Source of the DNA: a bacterium
GTDB taxonomy: Bacteria; UBA9089
Assembly: GCA_003485015.1 (NCBI GenBank)
Contig: DNCN01000185.1
Location: 1 to 13,573 of the forward strand
Direction of reading: 5' to 3'
DNA length: 13,573 nucleotides
Made by a program: the position numbers and the translations under genes
Notes under the pieces: model-generated
Seen by the model: the letters and a program-made list of their open reading frames with translations, nothing else
Told to the model about the DNA's origin: nothing
The model's database searches: none
In this document: positions 1-6,957 of the stretch, piece after piece
Layout: each line of letters starts with the position of its first letter
Numbering within the stretch: the stretch's first letter is position 1

Positions 1-81
1 GCAGTTATAGTTTTAGTATCTTTGTTATATGTGTGGTTTGGTGATGAAAAATTATAAAAGATGGATATTTGTGAGGCTTCT

Positions 82-179
82 GGCAACTCTGCGGCACTTC
101 GTGCCTTGCCTCGCTTCGCTCGGTCACTTAACAGCGGATAAAAGGGAAATCAAAGATTTCACTAAATTGCCTTCGGCAA
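82..179. repeat. Cluster of short perfect hairpins
   Basis: Four perfect inverted repeats are packed into about 100 bases that carry no convincing gene. They are GGCAA/TTGCC (82-86 with 106-110) enclosing GGCAC-TTC-GTGCC (93-105), then GAAATC-AAA-GATTTC (146-160), and TTGCC-TTC-GGCAA (167-179). Two of the hairpins share a TTC loop, and the GGCAA/TTGCC arms occur twice. Between them is a short direct repeat, TCGCTTCGCT (111-120). The look is that of a dispersed intergenic palindromic element, but only one copy lies in this window, so membership of a repeat family is inference. Confidence 0.4.
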
Positions 180-252
180 CTTCTTTTATGCTGGAATCGT
201 TATATGCAATGCCGTGCCTAAGAAGTAGAAGATAGAAAAAGAGGTAAATGGA

Positions 253-342
253 ATGGCAGGAATTATGACTAAGGAAAGTCCCTTTACACCTGGGAAACCT
301 GTGCCGATGAGGAGGTTTGTGGTAGGCAGAAGGGGTTTTTGA
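253..342 (+). pseudogene. N-terminal relic of an ATPase-like gene
   Basis: A 29-codon reading frame begins at ATG 253 behind a good Shine-Dalgarno (GAGG at 241-244, 8-base gap) and ends at TGA 340-342. Its product contains SPFTPGKPVP followed by FVVGR. From memory of the family, a proline-rich (F)xPGxPVP stretch leading to F-x-GR is how many bacterial and archaeal AAA/STAND-like ATPases begin, just before the Walker A region. Nothing of the ATPase core follows, because panC starts three bases after the stop. I read it as the 5' end of a deleted gene whose ribosome site survives. A translated leader peptide for panC is the alternative. The family match is by eye only. Confidence 0.45.
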
Positions 343-344
343 GG

Positions 345-1199
345 ATGGAAATAATTACTCAAGTAAAGGAGATGCAGAAGAGGGTGGAGGTCTATAGGAA
401 TGCAGGTAAATCTGTAGGATTTGTCCCCACCATGGGAGCTCTTCACGAAGGGCACTTCTCTCTGATGCGCCAGGCACGAAAGGACAATGATTTAGTCATC
501 ATCAGTATCTTTGTCAACCCCCTCCAGTTTGGACCTGGTGAGGATTATGAATGTTATCCCAAGGATCTTGATCGGGATAGAGAACTTGCCGAAGAGGTTG
601 GGGTGGATATCATCTTTGCCCCTCCTCCAAAGGAGATGTATCCTCAGACAAGCAGCACATTCGTTGAGGTGGAGAGGTTATCGGAGGGGATATGTGGTAG
701 AGATAGACCAGGCCATTTTAGAGGGGTAGCGACCGTAGTGACCAAACTCTTCAATATCACAAAACCCCATAGGGTCTACTTCGGTCAGAAGGACTACCAA
801 CAGGCACTCATCATCAAAAGGATGATTGAGGATTTAAACTTCGATATGGAGTTCGTCCTTATGCCGATTATCCGCGAAGAGGATGGTTTGGCGATGTCAT
901 CTCGAAATACCTACCTCAACCAAAGGGAACGGGAGCAAGCTCTAATTCTCTATAGATCCCTAAAAAAAGCCGAGGAACTGTTAGATGGAGGGGAGAGGAG
1001 AAGTGAAGTCATTCTTGAAGAGATAAGGGAGATGATCTCTAAGGAAGATATAGCCCAGATCGATTATATAGGCCTCTATCATCCAGAGACCTTAGCCGAG
1101 ATAGAGACGGTTGAGCAAGAAGCCCTTATTGCTCTGGCGGTCAGGATAGGTAAGACGAGATTGATCGATAACCTCCTTTGGAGGAAGAAAAGTGGTTAA
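345..1199 (+). CDS. panC: Pantothenate synthetase PanC
   Basis: Cytoplasmic enzyme joining pantoate and beta-alanine with ATP, through a pantoyl-adenylate, to make pantothenate for coenzyme A. The 284-residue product has the family's usual length and signatures: VPTMGALHEGH (residues 27-37, with the HIGH-like HEGH), FVNPLQF (56-62), GRDRPGHFRGV (118-128), FGQKDYQQ (146-153) and AMSSRN (183-188, the KMSKS-like loop). A TTG at 339 would add two residues, but AGGGG at 331-335 lies 9 bases before ATG 345 and only 3 before the TTG, so I chose 345. panB and panD are not beside it. Upstream is a gene relic instead, and radA follows after 20 bases and is probably co-transcribed. Identification is firm. 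Confidence 0.96.
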   Translation: MEIITQVKEMQKRVEVYRNAGKSVGFVPTMGALHEGHFSLMRQARKDNDLVIISIFVNPLQFGPGEDYECYPKDLDRDRELAEEVGVDIIFAPPPKEMYPQTSSTFVEVERLSEGICGRDRPGHFRGVATVVTKLFNITKPHRVYFGQKDYQQALIIKRMIEDLNFDMEFVLMPIIREEDGLAMSSRNTYLNQREREQALILYRSLKKAEELLDGGERRSEVILEEIREMISKEDIAQIDYIGLYHPETLAEIETVEQEALIALAVRIGKTRLIDNLLWRKKSG

Positions 1200-1219
1200 A
1201 TTAGACAAAGAGGGATGTT

Positions 1220-2566
1220 ATGGCTAAGTTCTACTGTCAAGAGTGTGGTTATGAGTCTCTCAAATGGTTTGGTCGCTGCCCGGGTTGCGGTCAGTGGAAT
1301 ACCTTTGTTGAGGAACCTTCCCCTCCGCCTTCAAAATACCCCACCTTTCGGATGACCCACCAACTGCCTCAGCCGCTATCCGAGGTTCAGATATCGGAAA
1401 GCCCGAGGTCAAAGACAGGAATAGAGGAGTTCGACCGGGTCTTGGGCGGCGGGGTGGTCCCAGGTTCATTAATCCTCATCGGAGGAGATCCAGGTATTGG
1501 AAAATCTACGCTCTTGCTTACTGCGGCTGATAGATTGAGTAAGGCCCTGGGAGTTGTGCTCTATCTCTCTGGCGAAGAATCGAATGAGCAGACCAAACTC
1601 CGGGCAGAACGGATTGGAATATCCTCTAAAGAGCTTTATATTCTTAACGAGACCAATCTTGACTATGTCAATAGCCAGGTGGAGTCCCTCAGGCCAAGGG
1701 CTCTCGTTATCGACTCTATCCAGACCATCTACGCCCCCCAGATTTCGAGTTCCCCTGGTAGTGTGGGTCAGGTCCGAGAATGTACCGCTCAGCTCCTCTA
1801 TTTGGCTAAACAGGAGAGCCTGCCCATTTTTATCATTGGTCATGTCACCAAGGAAGGTGCCATAGCCGGGCCAAGGACCTTAGAACATATTGTCGATACT
1901 GTCCTCTACTTTGAGGGTGAAGGTCATCATCCCTATCGGATCCTGCGGGCAGTAAAGAATAGATTTGGTCCTACAAATGAGATAGGTGTCTTTGCCATGC
2001 ATGATGAGGGGTTGGTGGAAGTAGCCAATCCATCTTCCTGCTTTCTACAAGAACGGCCAGAGGAGGCACCAGGTTCGGTAGTCATCCCTTCAATAGAAGG
2101 AACACGGCCAATTCTGGTCGAACTTCAATCCCTGGTCACGCCGACTAGCTTTGGGATAGCAAGGAGGGAGGCTTTGGGTGTGGATTATAACCGGGTGGTA
2201 TTGCTTTTGGCTGTTTTAGAGAAGCGGGTAGGGCTCCACTTGGGTAGCCAGGATGTCTTTGTCAATGTAGTTGGTGGGGTGAAGCTCTTTGAGCCAGCAC
2301 TCGATCTGGGAATAATCCTCTCTGTAGTCTCAAGCTTTCGAGATAAGCCCATAGATCCAGGCTTAGTCTGTTTTGGCGAGGTGGGATTGACCGGTGAGAT
2401 TCGGGGGGTACTCTATACGCAAGAGCGGCTCCGTGAAGCAGCCAAACTTGGATTCAAGAAGTGCTTGATGCCCAAACATAATGCAGGAAAAGGAAAGATA
2501 GACTCCCTCCAGATCGTCACCACAGGTAGTATAAAAGAGGCCCTTGAAGAAGTTGGATTGATCTAA
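1220..2566 (+). CDS. radA: DNA repair protein RadA (Sms)
   Basis: RecA-like ATPase and branch-migration helicase that helps process recombination intermediates with RecA. The order of parts is complete over 448 residues: an N-terminal zinc finger (C6-x2-C9, C20-x2-C23), Walker A GGDPGIGKST (88-97), Walker B LVIDSIQT (162-169), the RadA-specific KNRFG motif (246-250), and a C-terminal Lon-protease-like domain (roughly 290-448) containing VNVVGGVKLFEPALDLG. The start ATG has AGAGGG five bases upstream. It follows panC closely on the same strand. Its stop codon overlaps that of the convergent Mut7-C gene by 4 bases (2563-2566), leaving no room for a dedicated terminator between them. Nothing looks damaged. 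Confidence 0.97.
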   Translation: MAKFYCQECGYESLKWFGRCPGCGQWNTFVEEPSPPPSKYPTFRMTHQLPQPLSEVQISESPRSKTGIEEFDRVLGGGVVPGSLILIGGDPGIGKSTLLLTAADRLSKALGVVLYLSGEESNEQTKLRAERIGISSKELYILNETNLDYVNSQVESLRPRALVIDSIQTIYAPQISSSPGSVGQVRECTAQLLYLAKQESLPIFIIGHVTKEGAIAGPRTLEHIVDTVLYFEGEGHHPYRILRAVKNRFGPTNEIGVFAMHDEGLVEVANPSSCFLQERPEEAPGSVVIPSIEGTRPILVELQSLVTPTSFGIARREALGVDYNRVVLLLAVLEKRVGLHLGSQDVFVNVVGGVKLFEPALDLGIILSVVSSFRDKPIDPGLVCFGEVGLTGEIRGVLYTQERLREAAKLGFKKCLMPKHNAGKGKIDSLQIVTTGSIKEALEEVGLI

Positions 2567-3039
2567 TCCCTCCTTTTCGCCCAATCATCTTTACCTCTTA
2601 TCTCCTCTACCTTCTTCTTGATATTCTCCCAGTGAGTCCCTGGCCAGTAGGTCTTATGGCAGTCTGGGCAGAAGAAGAATTGGTGATAGGTTTCATAGAC
2701 AAAGGGAGGCACACCCTCCTTCACCTCTTCTTTGTCAATAGGGGAGAGCAGATGGTTGCACAAGGGGCAGCGACAGAAGAGGTTCTCTTCTAAGTCCAAG
2801 TGATACCTATCCACCACCTGGGTGAGCTGATCATCTATCTCTTGACTCTCAATATAGAGGGTGGGTGTAAGCCATTCCCTTGAGAGGTGTCTATCTCTGG
2901 TCAAAAGGATTCTCCCCTCCTTTCGAGCTAACTCGATAAGCTCCTTATCGGTCTTTTCTTGAAGATAGGCAGTGTCATAACCTAAGATCCGCAGCCATTT
3001 AGCTAACCTACCTAACATCGAATTACATAAGAACTTCAT
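2563..3039 (-). CDS. Mut7-C RNase-like protein with zinc ribbon
   Basis: A 158-residue member of the Mut7-C (formerly DUF82) family. This is a PIN-fold RNase-like domain followed by a zinc ribbon, named after the C-terminus of the worm exonuclease Mut-7; its bacterial role is not well established. Residues 1-65 show the hallmark MLGRLAKWLRILGYD (8-22) and LLTRDRHLS (45-53). The ribbon uses C91-x2-C94 and C124-x2-C127, with an extra C89, and ends in the typical YWPGTHW (131-137). The start ATG has AAGGA about seven bases upstream. Oddity: the family, as I recall it, begins MKF-x-x-D-x-MLG with an acidic residue of the nuclease site, but here residue 6 is Asn (LCNSMLG). D49 remains, so reduced or altered nuclease activity is possible. 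Confidence 0.88.
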   Translation of the reverse strand: MKFLCNSMLGRLAKWLRILGYDTAYLQEKTDKELIELARKEGRILLTRDRHLSREWLTPTLYIESQEIDDQLTQVVDRYHLDLEENLFCRCPLCNHLLSPIDKEEVKEGVPPFVYETYHQFFFCPDCHKTYWPGTHWENIKKKVEEIRGKDDWAKRRD

Positions 3040-3087
3040 GTCTGGTCCTTTTATTTATCCTCAAGAATTAAAACCTTCTGAGGTTAC

Positions 3088-3729
3088 TTAGGTCCCTCTT
3101 AGTGTTTGCTTAAAATTATCTGCTACATCTTTAGGCAGGACCTTAAGTGCTATTCGGTTGCCCCAGGCGGTAACGGTCAATCGAGCCAGGAATTCCAAGG
3201 TCTCAGTCTTATTGATCACTTCTTTTAAAGAACTCCCAGTACAGATTACCCCATGGTTTTCTAAAAGAAGTGCATCAGCCTGGAGGGATTGTTTGGTTAC
3301 TTCCTCCGCCAATTCCATACTTCCTGGATGGTGGTAGGGAACTCTTTGTATCTTATTGAGGTAAGCAATAGATTCAGGAAGAATATCTTGCTCCAACTCT
3401 ATATCAGAACTACAGGCAACCAATGTGCTGAAGGGTGGCTGGGCATGGAGAATAGCTGAGACTTCTTCTTTAACCCGGTATATCTCACGATGCATCCTGA
3501 ACTCCATTGATGGCATCTTCCTGTTGTATGGTTCTTCTTCTATGTCAAGACTACATTCAACTATGTCTGAATCAGTCAGATCTCCCAAGCTTGCACCAGA
3601 AGCGGTGATGATAAAACGATCCTTGTTCAATCGGAGACTCATATTGCCACTCGTTCCCCACACCAGGCCAAGCCTATAAACCAACTGGCTATACTCTATC
3701 AACCTCTCTACCTGACCCAATTTGGACAT
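3088..3729 (-). CDS. Class II aldolase/adducin-family protein
   Basis: A 213-residue protein of the class II (zinc-dependent) aldolase family, whose members include fuculose-phosphate and ribulose-phosphate aldolases. The fold's markers are in order: GTSGNMS (25-31) and TASG (42-45) for phosphate binding, PSMEFRMHREIY (73-84) with the likely catalytic Glu76, HAQPPFST (95-102), and LLLENHGVICTG (155-166) with His159. In FucA the zinc ligands are an H-x-H pair plus a later His. Here the pair reads H95-x-Q97, so one ligand is replaced by Gln, and the substrate cannot be named. The start has a GGAGAGG-type Shine-Dalgarno and a consensus -35 box further upstream. The Mut7-C gene follows 48 bases downstream and may share the transcript. 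Confidence 0.86.
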   Translation of the reverse strand: MSKLGQVERLIEYSQLVYRLGLVWGTSGNMSLRLNKDRFIITASGASLGDLTDSDIVECSLDIEEEPYNRKMPSMEFRMHREIYRVKEEVSAILHAQPPFSTLVACSSDIELEQDILPESIAYLNKIQRVPYHHPGSMELAEEVTKQSLQADALLLENHGVICTGSSLKEVINKTETLEFLARLTVTAWGNRIALKVLPKDVADNFKQTLRGT

Positions 3730-3766
3730 CTTTGCCTCTCCTTCGCTAATAGCTTCAACCTTATTA

Positions 3767-3795
3767 AAAGTATTATGTTTTCTTTTCTATGTCAA
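3767..3795 (-). promoter_or_regulatory. Probable promoter of the aldolase gene
   Basis: Read on the - strand, a perfect TTGACA (3790-3795) is followed after 17 bases by TACTTT (3767-3772), a weak -10 match. The pair sits about 40 bases upstream of the aldolase start and faces it. The other two TTGACA promoters proposed in this window also have weak -10 boxes. Confidence 0.5.
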
Positions 3796-3831
3796 CTGTT
3801 TTTATCTGTATTACCTCACCCAGAAATCCAA

Positions 3832-3861
3832 TTAACAAACTCTCTTCTTCTCTGTTATACT
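3832..3861 (+). promoter_or_regulatory. Promoter-like site facing the decayed genes
   Basis: TTAACA (3832-3837) and TATACT (3856-3861) are 18 bases apart, 5/6 and 5/6 matches to the sigma-70 consensus. A Shine-Dalgarno-like AAGGGAG (3883-3889) and ATG (3896) follow at normal distances, yet the frame that opens there stops after 35 codons. This is probably the old promoter and start region of the nucleotidyltransferase relic downstream, divergent from the aldolase promoter. Whether it still fires cannot be judged here. Confidence 0.45.
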
Positions 3862-3895
3862 TTGATTAAAATCTTGAAATGATAAGGGAGCTAAC

Positions 3896-4266
3896 ATGGC
3901 TAATAATCTCCGTTTAGAAGGAGTCAATCCAGATCCTGCTCAGAGAATAAGACCTTTGATTTTGATAGAAGATACTCCGATCTTAACTCCATCTTTGTCT
4001 TAAGAGAGATGGACTTAGGGTTTCTGAAGTTGATCGCCACCCTCGGCAAAAAATACTCTCGGAATAAGGTGGCTGCGCCTTTGATTATGACCCCAAGGTA
4101 TATCGAAAGGTCTCTGGATGTCTTTCCCATTGAATTTCTGAATCTCAAGCTTATCCATACTGCAGTCTTTCCAATCCTCTTGGCCATAATGACACTCTAT
4201 GCCCTCATAAGAAACCACTTTCTTTTGATCTCCCCTCGGGGGGGACGTAAAAGCAGAAGGAGTTAA
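3896..4266 (+). pseudogene. Decayed nucleotidyltransferase-like gene
   Basis: No intact frame is present, but an open stretch ending at TAA 4264-4266 reads YSDLNSIFVLREMDL (from about 3973), then PLIMTPRYIERSLDVFPIEF. Family recollection: nucleotidyltransferase-domain proteins with a GS...SDxNxxxVL core followed by 'P-L-x-x-T-x-x-Y-I-x-x-S-L-D-V-F-P-I-E-F-L' are common in uncultivated bacteria. The GS motif that should precede SDLN is missing, and the ATG at 3896 lies in a different frame (35 codons ending at TAA). After FLNLKLIH (about residue 4157) the sequence loses resemblance. The simplest reading is an internal deletion or frameshift near 3945-3970 and loss of the 3' half. It lies directly before a lemA relic, so both may be remains of one operon. 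Confidence 0.6.
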
Positions 4267-4455
4267 GGGGATATTCGAGGATATCGCCGAGGCAAGTCAT
4301 TAGAACGCATGCGCTATAACGAAGCAGTCAACTCCCTAAATGCTTACACTGGAACGATCTCTGGAAGATCCTTTGCTGGTTGGGTCGGTGTATCACAGGC
4401 CGAATACTATGAGGTGCCCGAATCCGAGGAAGAGACTCCTAGGGTGGAGTTTTAA
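4267..4455 (+). pseudogene. 3' relic of a lemA-family gene
   Basis: The frame open from 4267 to TAA 4453-4455 ends in a recognisable LemA carboxy-terminus: ERMRYNEAVNSLNAY (from about 4303), then FAGWVGVSQAEYYEVPE and a final PRVEF. Family knowledge: LemA proteins are about 180-200 residues, with one N-terminal membrane helix, and finish with (R)xxYNxAVxxYN ... FP..L.AG..GF..x.YFE..E....P.V.F. Only about the last 50 residues survive. The upstream membrane helix and coiled bundle are absent, and no start is credible. The last 17 bases overlap the 3' end of pyrF on the other strand. The tail is well conserved despite the loss, so decay is probably recent. Confidence 0.72.
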
Positions 4456-5200
4456 GTGATAACCTATCTTTAACTGCATCCTCGATCTCTTTTAGGATCT
4501 TTTCAGCCACCCGTTTGGGACTAGCTGACTGAGTAATAGGTCTTCCTACAACCAGATAGTCTGCACCATGGTAGATGGCCCAAGAAGGAGTATTTGTCCT
4601 CCGTTGGTCCTCAGAGGGAAAGTCTTTGGGTCGAATTCCTGGAACAATGAGGTAGAAATGTTCTCCGCAGGTATCCCGAATATCTTGGATCTCATCCGGC
4701 GAAGAGACTACTCCATCAAGACCAGCAAGCTTAGCTAATCTGGCTAAGCTCCTCACCTGAGCCTTTAAGGAGACTTGATGTAAAAGTTCCTCAAAGAGAA
4801 TCTTCTGATCGATACTTGTTAGGATGGTCACCCCAAAGACAAGGGGCCTAGGGAGGCCGGATTCCAAAGAAGTGGCCACTAACTGCTGAGCTGTCCTCTT
4901 CATCATTTCTCTCCCTCCCCAAGTATGGATGGTGAACATATGGACCCCTAACTTGAGTGCCTCCTCTGCTGCCTTAACCACAGTATTGGGAATGTCGTGG
5001 TATTTTAGGTCCAGAAAGACCTTAGCTCCTTTAGCTTGGACCATCCGAATGGCCTCAGGTCCTTGGGCAGTGAAGAGTTGGGCTCCTACCTTAAAGATAG
5101 AACAGTACTCCATTAACTCCTCAACTAATCTCTCTGCCTCAGTGAGATTTCCTGTATCCAGAGCAACAATCAATCGATCTTCGGTTTTAATCTCCTTCAA
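4439..5200 (-). CDS. pyrF: Orotidine 5'-phosphate decarboxylase
   Basis: Catalyses the last step of UMP synthesis, decarboxylation of OMP. The 253-residue protein has the TIM-barrel signatures: VALD (12-15), FKVG (36-39), the catalytic D64-x-K66-x-x-D69 array in FLDLKYHDIPNTV, IVPGIRP near the phosphate-gripping region, and GADYLVVGRPIT near the end. The start is TTG at 5200, chosen because GGAGGA lies five bases upstream and no ATG fits the family N-terminus. It is last in the pyr operon, 64 bases after pyrD, the widest gap within the operon. Its 3' end runs into the lemA relic, and I see no convincing terminator downstream. Identification is firm. Confidence 0.96.
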   Translation of the reverse strand: MKEIKTEDRLIVALDTGNLTEAERLVEELMEYCSIFKVGAQLFTAQGPEAIRMVQAKGAKVFLDLKYHDIPNTVVKAAEEALKLGVHMFTIHTWGGREMMKRTAQQLVATSLESGLPRPLVFGVTILTSIDQKILFEELLHQVSLKAQVRSLARLAKLAGLDGVVSSPDEIQDIRDTCGEHFYLIVPGIRPKDFPSEDQRRTNTPSWAIYHGADYLVVGRPITQSASPKRVAEKILKEIEDAVKDRLSLKTPP

Positions 5201-5264
5201 TTTTTCCTCCAGAACTCAGTCATAAGAGAAACATTCTCGGTAGCCCCAACACGGATAAGAAGGG

Positions 5265-6170
5265 TTACATTCTGAGGGCATTTATATCCTCAATTCCCTC
5301 TCTGAGTAGATACTCTTCTATCCCTTCGATGATTTCGATACTTGCCTTGGGATTGACGAAGGTGGCTGTTCCCACAGCGATAGCCTTAGCACCAGCTAGG
5401 ATGAATTCAATAGCATCCTCGGCGGTCATAATCCCTCCCTGCCCGACGATTGGAAGATCGACCACCTGGGCTACCTGCCAGACCATCCTTAAAGCAATGG
5501 GTTTTATGGCTGGGCCAGAGAGGCCACCGGTAATATTGGCCAATTTGGGCCTTCTGGTGTGGATATCGATAGCCATTCCCAAGATAGTGTTGATCAGAGA
5601 GAGGCCATCGGCACCAGCCCTGGCAGCCTCTTTGGCAATCAGAGTGATATCAGTAACATTTGGGGTAAGCTTCACGATCAAAGGGAGGTTAGTCACCTCC
5701 CGCACTCTGGTTACTACCTCGTAGGTAGCGGCTTGATCCTGGCCAAAGTATATCCCGCCAGCCTTGACATTGGGGCAGGAGATATTGACCTCAAGGCCAG
5801 ATATACCCTCTACCCCATCCAGAATTTTAGCCAGTACACCATACTCCTTGGCATCTTTACCATTGATATTGACGATGATTGGAACGTCAAACCCTCTAAG
5901 ATGGGGAAGTCTCTCTTTGATGAAGGCCTTTACGCCTACATTCTCTAAGCCGACGGCATTTAACATCCCACAAGAGGTCTCAACGATCCGAGGTGGAGGG
6001 CATCCTTCTTTGGGTTCGAGAGTGATCCCTTTGACTACAACAGCTCCAAGTCTATTTAGATCGACCAGATCCCCATACTCCTCGCCATACCCGAAGGTCC
6101 CTGAAGCAACCATTACTGGATTCTTCATCCTGAGGCCACCGATATTTGCCTCAAGGTTTGGTTTAATCAT
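5265..6170 (-). CDS. pyrD: Dihydroorotate dehydrogenase, catalytic subunit (type 1B)
   Basis: FMN flavoprotein oxidising dihydroorotate to orotate, paired with PyrK so that electrons go to NAD+. With the chosen start the product has 301 residues. Signatures are NPVMVASGTFGYG (17-29), NING (101-104), and EVNISCPNVKAGG (127-139), in which Cys132 is the catalytic base typical of class 1 enzymes; a C-terminal GQGGI and AGAKAIAVGTA bind the FMN phosphate. An ATG at 6206 would extend it by 12 residues deep into pyrK and has no Shine-Dalgarno. ATG 6168-6170 fits the family N-terminus and has GAGG nine bases upstream, overlapping the pyrK stop by 8 bases. The overlap suggests translational coupling of the two subunits. 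Confidence 0.95.
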   Translation of the reverse strand: MIKPNLEANIGGLRMKNPVMVASGTFGYGEEYGDLVDLNRLGAVVVKGITLEPKEGCPPPRIVETSCGMLNAVGLENVGVKAFIKERLPHLRGFDVPIIVNINGKDAKEYGVLAKILDGVEGISGLEVNISCPNVKAGGIYFGQDQAATYEVVTRVREVTNLPLIVKLTPNVTDITLIAKEAARAGADGLSLINTILGMAIDIHTRRPKLANITGGLSGPAIKPIALRMVWQVAQVVDLPIVGQGGIMTAEDAIEFILAGAKAIAVGTATFVNPKASIEIIEGIEEYLLREGIEDINALRM

Positions 6171-6957
6171 CCCAGATAACCTCACAGGCGTCAAAGACTG
6201 GTCCATCTTTACAGACGTATTTGTAGCCTTGACGGGTCTTTAACCCACAACCAAGGCAGGCGCCAACGCCACAGGCCATATGGGCTTCGAGTGAGACCTG
6301 ACAGGAAAGATGATATTCTTGGGTTGCTCTTGCTATTGCTTTAAGCATGGGATAGGGACCGCAAGTATAGATGGGAGAGGATGGGGGAGAGACGGTAGGG
6401 AGTAGATCGGTAACTAGCCCGTGATGGCCACAAGAGCCGTCCTCTGTAGCGATCTTGATCAGAGCTCCTAATTTCCTGAAATCTTCTTCGCATAGAAGAT
6501 TATCTTGGCTTTTTGCCCCAAGTAGGACGGTAACCGGGAGTTGATGATTGGTGATCAATTCCTCGCACAGAAACACAAGAGGAGCTACCCCAATTCCTCC
6601 GCCTATAAGGAGTGCTCCCTTCTCTATTCTACGTCCTTCGCTTCCTATTCTAAATCCATTTCCCAGTGGCCCTAAGATATCCAAATACTCTCCCTGTTGC
6701 CTCTTTGACAAGAATTCTGTTCCCCGACCCACCACTTCATACAGAATCTCTATCTCTCCTTGCCCCTCTTTTTCTCTTCTTACTCGATGGATACTGAAGG
6801 GTCGGCGCAAGAAGGGTTCATGTCGATCACTTATCCGGATGTGGAGGAACTGTCCTGGCTGGGCCCCTCGAGCGATGGCGGGTGACTCTAATACCATGCG
6901 GTGATAACTTGGGGTGATCTCCTGGTGGTCTAAGACCTTGATTTGGCTAAGTATCAC
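6163..6957 (-). CDS. pyrK: Dihydroorotate dehydrogenase electron-transfer subunit
   Basis: FAD and [2Fe-2S] protein of the ferredoxin-reductase fold that carries electrons from PyrD to NAD+. The 264 residues include RRPFSI (51-56, FAD), GGGIGVAPL (119-127, NAD), TCGPYPML (198-205), and the C-terminal cluster motif with C229, C234, C237 and C249 (CGVGACLGC then YVCKDGPVF). The start is GTG at 6957, overlapping the end of the small membrane-protein gene by 11 bases; the Shine-Dalgarno (AAGG) is modest. The position pyrK-pyrD is the standard arrangement in bacteria with type 1B enzymes. All cofactor residues are present, so I expect a functional subunit. Confidence 0.95.
   Translation of the reverse strand: MILSQIKVLDHQEITPSYHRMVLESPAIARGAQPGQFLHIRISDRHEPFLRRPFSIHRVRREKEGQGEIEILYEVVGRGTEFLSKRQQGEYLDILGPLGNGFRIGSEGRRIEKGALLIGGGIGVAPLVFLCEELITNHQLPVTVLLGAKSQDNLLCEEDFRKLGALIKIATEDGSCGHHGLVTDLLPTVSPPSSPIYTCGPYPMLKAIARATQEYHLSCQVSLEAHMACGVGACLGCGLKTRQGYKYVCKDGPVFDACEVIWDD

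Noticed and set aside
29..235. 68-codon + strand frame before panC.
   Set aside because: It runs straight through the hairpin cluster, lacks a good ribosome site, and has no recognisable motif.
3924..4218. Two - strand frames (87 and 67 codons) opposite the nucleotidyltransferase relic.
   Set aside because: They are antisense to sequence with clear family resemblance on the + strand, and neither shows motifs of its own.
4435..4450. ACTCC-N6-GGAGT inverted repeat at the pyrF/lemA-relic junction as a terminator.
   Set aside because: It has only five pairs, no T run on the - strand side and only four T's on the + side, and it lies inside both coding tails.
6171..6206. Upstream ATG adding 12 residues to PyrD.
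   Set aside because: There is no Shine-Dalgarno, the overlap with pyrK would be 44 bases, and the extra residues precede the normal family start.
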